DNA from: Ulva prolifera
Taxonomy: Eukaryota; Chlorophyta; Ulvophyceae; Ulvales; Ulvaceae
Reading direction: 5' to 3'
DNA: 64,000 nt
NCBI GenBank assembly: GCA_023078555.1
Contig: CM041199.1
Coordinates: 7,631,315-7,695,314, forward strand
The notes beneath the pieces are model-generated. The model was given only the letters and a program-made list of their open reading frames with translations. It did not search any database and was not told the DNA's origin. The translations under genes were made by a program, and so were the position numbers. This document shows, piece by piece, positions 57,501-64,000 of the stretch. Positions within the stretch are counted from its first letter, which is position 1, and each line of letters starts with the position of its first letter.

Positions 57501-58511
57501 TACTGCGCATGCGAGGTAGCGTTGCTGCATGCGGCTGGCAGCTTCATTCGTCTTCAGATTGCATGAAGCATGCGCTCATGAATGAGCTTCATGCATGAGA
57601 CTCGTGAAACTTGGGGGTGAGCTGCAGGGCCCGGGGACTGCTCTGCTGGCGTTTGCCGCGCTGTGCGTCGCGCTGTGCACATGCAACGCCACCGGGCCGC
57701 TCACAGCGTGCGTTGTCGCGGCCCTGCCGCGTTCGGCGCAGCCGGGGGGACTCGCGATGTGGAACAGCCTGGCGAGCGTGGGTGGCTACCTGGGGCCTGC
57801 GACGTTCGGGTGGCTGAAGGACGTGACTGGCAGCAACGCGCCCGGCATGGTGGTGCGCGCATGACCCCTGGTGTACTGACGCTGCTGACATCTCACGAAA
57901 CGCATGGAATGCATGCATGCACCGACGAAGAGATGTCAGGCAGCGCTGCATGTGGCCGTCTCCACAACGGCATGTTTGTGCATCACTGCGTTGCCATGCA
58001 TGCATGGCAGTCTTCCACGGCAGCGCAGCATATCCACCCGGAGCACCATCCTGAGGCCCGGCACTCGGACACGCATCGAGTGCCTGTCAACCCCCCCCCC
58101 CCCCCCCCCCTCCCACATAACAGCTTCGAGCAACCTGTGTTCTCTGAAGCTTACAACAGCAGCCGTCGCCGTGTGCAGGCGATGGGCTGCGTCCTCGCCG
58201 GCGGCGCCGCACTGATGTGGCTGTATGATGAGGACGCCGCGGTCGCGCTCGCGCAGCGCGGCGCTGGCCCCTGCTCCGCCGGGCCCCCCCTCGACGACGC
58301 CCCACTCCTACAGCGCGAGTCTGCCTGCGGCGGCCTCATGGCAGTGCACAGCCGGTGCAGTGACGAGGCATGCTCCAGCGGCCTCGCAGCTGCAGCTGCT
58401 ACGGTCGATGAAGCCGTCAATGATGCATGCAATGACCATGCTGGTGATGGTGTGGACGCGCGCCTCGACGGCGCGGATGTAGAGGCGGATCCGCTTGGCG
58501 CCGCCGCATGA
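54529..58511 (+). CDS. MFS transporter, ACS-like family, array copy 4
   Basis: Six exons: 54529-54762, 55202-55353, 56045-56329, 56939-57290, 57628-57852 and 58179-58511; 526 residues. The ATG at 54529 gives an N-terminus of the same length as copy 1. Motifs: CYLDRSNVAYMQLQLRR, YSICQVPSNMIL then ARLGAPAWLAV, LTLFYPPSHLTIPLS, GLRGWQWIAVAEG, YSLIFWTPLVISDLLS, LPYAFAAAASYLIGWSSH, GGLAMWNSLASVGGYLGP and GWLKDVTGSNAPG. Exons 3, 4 and 5 match copy 3 in length. The long acidic tail (DEAVNDACNDHAGDG) is probably cytosolic. Intron 5 contains a run of 20 C. Confidence 0.92.
56700..56746 (+). repeat. possible dispersed-repeat 3'-end fragment in intron 3 of copy 4
   Basis: Ends ACTGCCCTTGTAATCG after a C-rich stretch. 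Only the terminal part matches the family, so this is tentative. Confidence 0.3.
58091..58110 (+). repeat. homopolymer run of 20 C
   Basis: Uninterrupted C run in intron 5 of transporter copy 4. Its length may be inexact in the assembly. Confidence 0.9.
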
Positions 58512-60952
58512 CGGTGCGGCCGGAGGGCTGGTGACAACAGCGCTCGCGTCGACGGCAGTTCCAGCGCCTGCAGCGTTGATGCCAGCGGCAGTGCCCGCGG
58601 CAGCAGCCTCGGTGTCCGTGGCAGTGCCGGTGGCAGTAGCGTTGGTGTCGTTTGCAGTAGCGTTCGTGCCGGCAGCCTCGGTGCCCATGGCAGTGCCGGT
58701 GGCAGTAGCGTTGGTGTCCGTGGCAGTGTCGACAGCGGCAGCATTGGTGGCAGCACAGGCTACGTTTCCAGGGCTGTCTCCCGAAAGAGGGGGCACAGTG
58801 ATATTCAGTCGAGCTGTTGTGATTTGGGGCAGGGGCCCGCAGCGCCGCAAGTACGTGTCACCACGCATATTTGGACTGCTGCATGATGTGGCACAGGTGG
58901 AGCTATCTGTCTGACAAATACCTGTGGAGCAGTGAATACAACTTGTGGGTGCTGGATGACTGTGCGTGACGAGGTAGACTCACGTTCAAGCCAGCTGTGC
59001 GACTGCAGGAGGGGGCGTGCCATGAGGGCCCAGCACAGCCAGGCGGTTGCGGCAGCTGTGAGCATGCTGCTTGCACACACCTGCCGTCCTGCTGTGGATA
59101 GATTTCCTGGTCCATAGCTCCGCGCAGATTGCTGGAACTTATGCTTAGAAGCACTCAAACGATAGATTGCATTTGGGATAATTGGGTCGCGTTCCGCCAT
59201 CCCAGGCAGACTGGCTTATTTGTCCTGCCCCATTATGGAAATTTATTTCTGCACCTGGTGCTACAAGCCAGGCGCAGAGGTGCAATCTCATGATGCAATG
59301 TTTTTGTAGCTTGCTGGCGAACATATTGAAACGGCCGTGATCACATAGTCATCACCGACTGCAGCTGCTGTCGGACACAGCTTAACTCGTGCCTTCTGCT
59401 AAAGTCACATTCTGTGGGAGCAATGGCGCAGTTCGACCGGTGTGGACAGTCTGAAGTGGTGGCGTACGTTCAAGGTCATTTCGATGACGTGATTATTGAC
59501 TGGATGACTTGCACCTATCATGTGGCAGTGACAGGCACATGCCAAGGCAACCGGAACGGCCTGCAGCTCATGTCCGTCAGGCATTGCGATTACCCACTCG
59601 GACCGCCGAGGTCCAGGCCAGACTGTTGTTGCACTCGATGCGATGAGGACCGAATTACGATCGGTGAAACTATATCAGCACGTCCAACGCTTATGTCGTC
59701 TGAGACGCGTGTGCACAAGCGGCCAGCCAGTTGTTTGTGAACCTGCTGCAACCATGAAGCAACAACAGCACATTGTGCCCTGGTATAGCAAGAAGCTACT
59801 GTGAAAGCATTCGTCATTCAGCGTCAGCCTGCATTCGTTCGAAGCTCGCTACCGTCACCAGGAACTGACGAGACGACTGGTCTGATGAAGCGATGCAGCA
59901 GCTACGTGTCGTGATACATAATCTTGTGAGGCACTGCTCACATGTAGAATGCCACTACAATTTTCCTCTCCTACCTCGATAGTGCCTGGCTATGTTGCAC
60001 TGATACATGAGCTTGGGCTGTTCAAACGTCGTTGTGTGTTTTCCACAGCGAGTGGCCGAGAAACATGAAACCCGCTGACGTTGAATACGATTTCCAGACA
60101 ATCTATCTTGCTAGTTTGGCATCGTGGTACAGCAATCGCTGCTCGGATTAGCGTAGCGCTTAACCTAGGCCTGCATGGACCTGAGCGAGTTGCGAAATTC
60201 GTCTTGCCGACTGGCTTGACACATATGATGACGATTCCTGCACTCCTTCAGCACATGCTGTCTCTCATGTGCGAATCAGACTGTGTCACTTGGTTAGGGC
60301 CCGCGACGCGCATGCATTCCGATGCCGCAGCTCTCGGAGACCAGTGTCCCCTTCAATACCAGCCACCTATCTCTAGAGATAAGGACGGGTGCATGTACAA
60401 GAACATATATGACGTGAGTGGTTTGCATCTACACTAGCCTTTCAGAGACAATGCGGGCATGTCCAGGAGGCTACTGAACCCGGGGCAGCTACAATCTCAG
60501 CTGTGCTGCACCTTGCACCTCTTCTGGCCATTCTCACAAGGCACGGCAATGCAGTCCATGTCATGCAGCAGGTTTACGCTGGTGCTGTTGTGGCCCAGCT
60601 TGCTTGCCATCGGGAGAACCACGAGAACCCCACGGTCCCTGGCATCCTCATAGGCAGCACTCCACCTCACAGACTACTCAGGACTACTCAGGCGTCTGTC
60701 AGGCTGCGAGCATGTCCTCAAAACAATAACATGCCACCATGGTGCTTGTATACCATCCCAGCATTCACCATGCAAATGTGCCACCATGGCCACAGAGCAG
60801 CGCATCACAGCAGGCGTCTGGGTTAACTAGTTCATGAGACGCATGCATGCATATGTGGCACACAACCACAGCCCCTCCCCTCCATTAGTTCATACGCAAC
60901 CAGCCGTCCAAGCATGCATGCGGCCAGCAACCAGCCTGCCCTGTGCATGCAG
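58512..60952. other. downstream of the transporter array; no firm gene
   Basis: 58560-58760 is a low-complexity stretch with a direct repeat (see separate entry). Weak candidates are a minus-strand frame from an ATG at 59200 (MAERDPIIPNAIYRLSASKH, with a later hydrophobic patch MLTAAATAWLCWALMA) and a plus-strand frame from the ATG at 59423 (MAQFDRCGQSEVVAYVQGHF). Neither has a splice partner or a recognised family. Confidence 0.25.
58618..58720. repeat. GCAGTGCCGGTGGCAGTAGC minisatellite, two main units
   Basis: GTGGCAGTGCCGGTGGCAGT and following GTAGCGTTGGTGTC occur near 58618 and again near 58687, period about 69 nt, with partial copies between. On the minus strand the same DNA reads as a Thr/Ala/Asn repeat (TNATATGTA) in an open frame 58308-58868. 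Confidence 0.7.
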
Positions 60953-62758
60953 AGCCCTGCTGCCACCCGGCACCGGCGCAGCTGCCCAAGCGGCGATACC
61001 CCCTGCCGCCGCAGCCACCACCGCCACCCCCCATGGCCACCCCGCACGCCATACCCCCGGCGGCGCCGCATACACGCATGGGGAAGCCATCGATGACGCC
61101 GCCCGGGGTGGCACCGATGTGCACTCATTCCGCGGTGCCATCCGCGGCTTCGACCCCGCCGTCGCCAAAGCCACCACGGTGGCTGGTGTCAGCTGGACGG
61201 GGGGCGCAGAGGGGACTACACGCCATTCTGATCCCCACTCCGGAGCCTACATGGGGCCTAAAAGGCAAATCAGCAACGTGCCGAGGTCCGATCAAAACCG
61301 ATCGGGCAGCTGTGCCACTGGCGGCAGTGATGACAAGGCGCCCCCTGCAGCCACAGAAGGCCTCGCGCCATGCCGCTCCATGACAAGGGATCGTTTTGAG
61401 GAGGCATCCCGTGCACACGCTGCGGCGATGGCACAGATTGCGGCGGCACTGTGCTCCGGGTCGGGAGGACCCGATGCCGGCGGCGGTGCCGCCGCGGACG
61501 CGGCGGTCGCTGCGGCACAGCCTCACGCCGCGGCCGTGGTGACGGCGGTGTCTGCGCTCGACTCCACATGCGGTGGGGACGGCCCCACGCAGGCCCACGG
61601 CAGCGTGCGCTGCGGCAGCGTGTCCGAGGCGGCGGCGGTGTGGGCGGTGATGACGTCCGAGCGGCACGCGGAGGCGGCGCGGGCGGCGGTGAGGGGGTGC
61701 GGGGCGTGCGCGGCGGGAGGCTGGGGGCTGAGCCATCAGCTGGGGTCTGCTGTGGCGGCGGTGGAGGTGACAGGGGAGGCGTTCAAACTGGCAGCAGCGG
61801 CGGCTTGCGGCGGCGGACGCGAGGAAGTCACGCTTGAGGCGTACGTGCCGTGCGCTGCCGCCGCATACACCGCCACCTGGGTCAACGTGCGTGCTCTGGC
61901 TGTACGGGGGCTGTGCCATTCGTGTGTGCTGCCTGGTCCATGTACCAGCAACATCGGGCCAGACCGTGTCATCTTCTGGCTGATTCAGTCGCTGCAACGA
62001 CCTGTCCATCCTGCACATGCATGGACCCACACTGGGGGAATCTGCGATCGAGGAGGGACAATGCAATGATGCAGCAGTGGGGTGCGACTGGTTGGAGCGG
62101 GGGCGGCTGGGCGGTGTGGTGGCGAGCGCTGCAGAGGCAGCCACAGGGGTATGCTTGGCTATGCATGATCCGCCGCCGTTAGTAGTTGGAGACTTCCGTC
62201 CAGGAGTAGTTGCTATTGGTTGGTTGCGCAGCGTCGTCTACTCCGGCAGCGCAGCCTCTGGCGCCGCACCCCAGAGGCAAGGCTGACGCTGCGGCGTGTG
62301 TCTGCACTGCACATGGCATGCACTCTACCTCCCAGCTACAACTCCTAGAAAATCACATCATGACCACATGTGATGATGTGGGCTGATGAGTGGCATAATG
62401 CATGCTGAAGCCATGGATGCAGGTCGGGGTGAGCCCCCCCACAGCCACGGACGGACACGCGATAGACAGCACAGCGATGATGCACCGCTTACCTGTTTGT
62501 GCATGGTCCACAGGCAGCCTGCGTCTGCTCTGCAGGCGAGGGTTGCGGCCATGCATTTATAACGCATGCGGCGCATGCATGCAGGCGTGGGCCGAGGCCA
62601 TGGCGGGCGCCTCCTGCTCCACCCCCAGCGCTGCCGCGGCGGCGCGCTCGCTCATGGAGCCGCAGGGGCCGCTGCTAGCCACCTGCGCCGCCTCTAGGCT
62701 CACGGTCGGCAGCATGCACGAGTCGGCAGCGCACAGCACGGCCCCATGCGGCTGCTAG
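60953..62758 (+). CDS. hypothetical Ala-rich protein, at least two exons
   Basis: A 934-nt open exon (60953-61886; acceptor GCATGCAG, donor AAC|GTGCGT) joins in phase to 62585-62758 (acceptor GCATGCAG), ending at a TAG at 62756-62758. The long exon has a His/Gly/Thr-rich first part (YTHGEAIDDAARGGTDVHS, FRGAIRGFDPAVAKATTVAG) and Ala-rich, probably helical segments with regularly placed Cys (FEEASRAHAAAMAQIAAALC; VRGCGACAAGGWGLSHQLG; AFKLAAAAACGGGREEVTLE). The last exon continues AWAEAMAGASCS and finishes ESAAHSTAPCGC. An upstream first exon must supply two bases and the start codon; it was not identified. No family recognised. The constant open frame in GC-rich DNA is weak evidence alone; the matching splice signals and phases raise confidence. 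Confidence 0.4.
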
Positions 62759-62789
62759 CACACAGCACGGCCCCATGCGGCTGCTAGCA
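62732..62789. repeat. 29-nt tandem duplication over the stop codon
   Basis: CACAGCACGGCCCCATGCGG followed by CTGCTAGCA occurs at 62732-62760 and 62761-62789. The first copy contains the stop codon of the hypothetical gene. Confidence 0.85.
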
Positions 62790-64000
62790 CACAGCGCGCC
62801 CGCGACAGCGCAGTTTGCAAGGAGCCCGGGGTATGGAGTGGCTCATGCAGATCTGTCTGACTCAGTTGATGTCATGTGAATGCGTGACGCTTGAGCACCT
62901 CGGTGAGGAGCGAGCAGGCCATGCATATGGGATGCTGGCTGGGATGGGACACAGGTCGAGCTGCACAAGCCGACGGTGGTCCGCACGTGATTTCAGCTGT
63001 GCAGGCTGACCAACATGTGCGCGCTTCTGTCCTGTACACCTTGCGCGGCTTCAGGCCAGCACTCGGCGGATGGTGGCCGCCGAGTGCCTGGCTCCGGGCA
63101 GCAGGGGGCGTGTTGGATCGCAGTAGCCACTCACAGAGCACGCAGCTTGGCTAGCTTTGATGCCTGCTAACTTCTAACGGTGCCAGAAGGCAACCAATAA
63201 TTGAGATTCAGGGACAGCCGACCAGCCACCTTGAGACCTCGGCAGTTCTGCCTCACCAATGTGCATGTGATGGCCCTCAAGCACATGCTCATGAGGGTCA
63301 TGTAATATAAAGGTATACCGGTCTTACATCGACTGGGTCAGCAACGCTGATCAGCAGCATGTGTTTCCTCTCGTATTTTCTAGAGTTGCGTTTCCCCTTT
63401 CTTTTTCACCATAAGTTCCCGGCACTGTACCAACTATGCTAGCTTGTTGAGATAGCTATGACGTAGTGCCACATGTAAGGGCTTCGGACGGTCTCCGATT
63501 GACTGACGAGTGTGGTGTGCTTGTTTTTGGCAGCCATCAAGGGTGCCAGATTCTGAGATGTCGGGGTGGTTCGCTTGGCCTGATCTTGTTGTTCTTTGCC
63601 TCAACCTTTCTCCTTTCTAGGTTGCAAAGTCATATGGCTGTAGAGCTCGAGCCTCGTCAATGGCTGTGTGCAGATTGGTTCAGGTCGAAGCACTCTGTTG
63701 CGCTGACAAGGCATGCTAGCTAACTCATTGCGATTTTACATCATCAGAGAATGTTCACCACATCATTGTCGTCGCTGCACGCATTGATGGCGCGCTGCTT
63801 GCTACTGGAACACTGATTTTTAAAGACTGCTCATGCGCATCACTGCACGAAGTTGCGGTAACTAAACGTCTAGTAGCGATCAGCGTCGCTAAGACATAAT
63901 TGAATAGACAAAACATTGCGTGCTTCTGTCATTCAATCCTCTGGACGTGTGCTCCAGCACTGCATCACAGCTGTCCGTCCTCGGTCGACAGCAGGTGTGG
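62790..64000. other. right edge, nothing recognised
   Basis: Short frames only. No RNA gene, repeat or recognised protein to the end of the window. Confidence 0.4.

Noticed and set aside
1..64000. CRISPR arrays, bacterial operons or prophage
   Set aside because: The only short tandem repeats are minisatellites without spacer structure, and all recognised genes are eukaryotic and split by introns.

Overview
The window is nuclear DNA of a eukaryote, most likely a green alga. Genes are split by many short introns with stereotyped signals: donors are mostly GTGCG, GTGTG or GTATG, and acceptors are mostly TGCAG. Coding exons are GC-rich, and intergenic DNA is closer to even composition and full of the octamer TGCATGCA. 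The products recognised (cytosolic eS6, a mitochondrial bL34, SCAMP, SARNP/Tho1, UQCC1/CBP3, TMEM184) are eukaryotic housekeeping proteins. A trebouxiophyte of Coccomyxa type would fit the base composition and intron style, but that placement is a guess. No plastid, bacterial or viral block, CRISPR array or tRNA was found.

Layout. 1.0-3.3 kb: a TMEM184/OST-alpha family membrane protein (+). 4.2-6.8 kb: an unrecognised multi-pass membrane protein (+), preceded by an inverted, 5'-truncated copy of its own C-terminal end and by a copy of a dispersed retroelement-like repeat. 7.5-12.3 kb: two weak minus-strand reading frames, a 238-nt tandem duplication, and several short pieces of the same dispersed repeat family. 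13.0-16.0 kb: the complete six-exon gene for ribosomal protein eS6 (-). Its 1.4-kb intron 4 holds three related copies of what look like C/D-box snoRNAs on the gene's own strand. 18.0-18.5 kb: mitochondrial bL34 (+). 19.7-21.9 kb: SCAMP (+). 23.2-26.3 kb: an unrecognised Cys-rich multi-exon gene (-). 27.8-28.2 kb: a single-domain response-regulator receiver (-). 28.6-29.2 kb: the best preserved copy of the dispersed repeat, flanked by a 14-bp direct duplication. 32.4-34.6 kb: UQCC1/CBP3 (-). 36.6-37.2 kb: SARNP (+, intronless).

39.0-58.5 kb is a head-to-tail array of four paralogous major-facilitator transporters of the anion:cation symporter (ACS) type. All four have six exons with the same phases; exons 2, 3 and 5 have exactly the same lengths in all four. 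Exon 2 is almost identical in nucleotide sequence in copies 2-4 while the rest has diverged, which points to local gene conversion. An Ala-rich hypothetical gene (60.9-62.8 kb) closes the window.

The genes are not an operon. The only functional grouping is the transporter array, plus the eS6 gene as probable host of snoRNAs that would serve ribosome production. Exon boundaries were placed by hand from splice consensus, phase consistency and family similarity. Gene products with a known family are well supported; start codons and UTRs are less certain.
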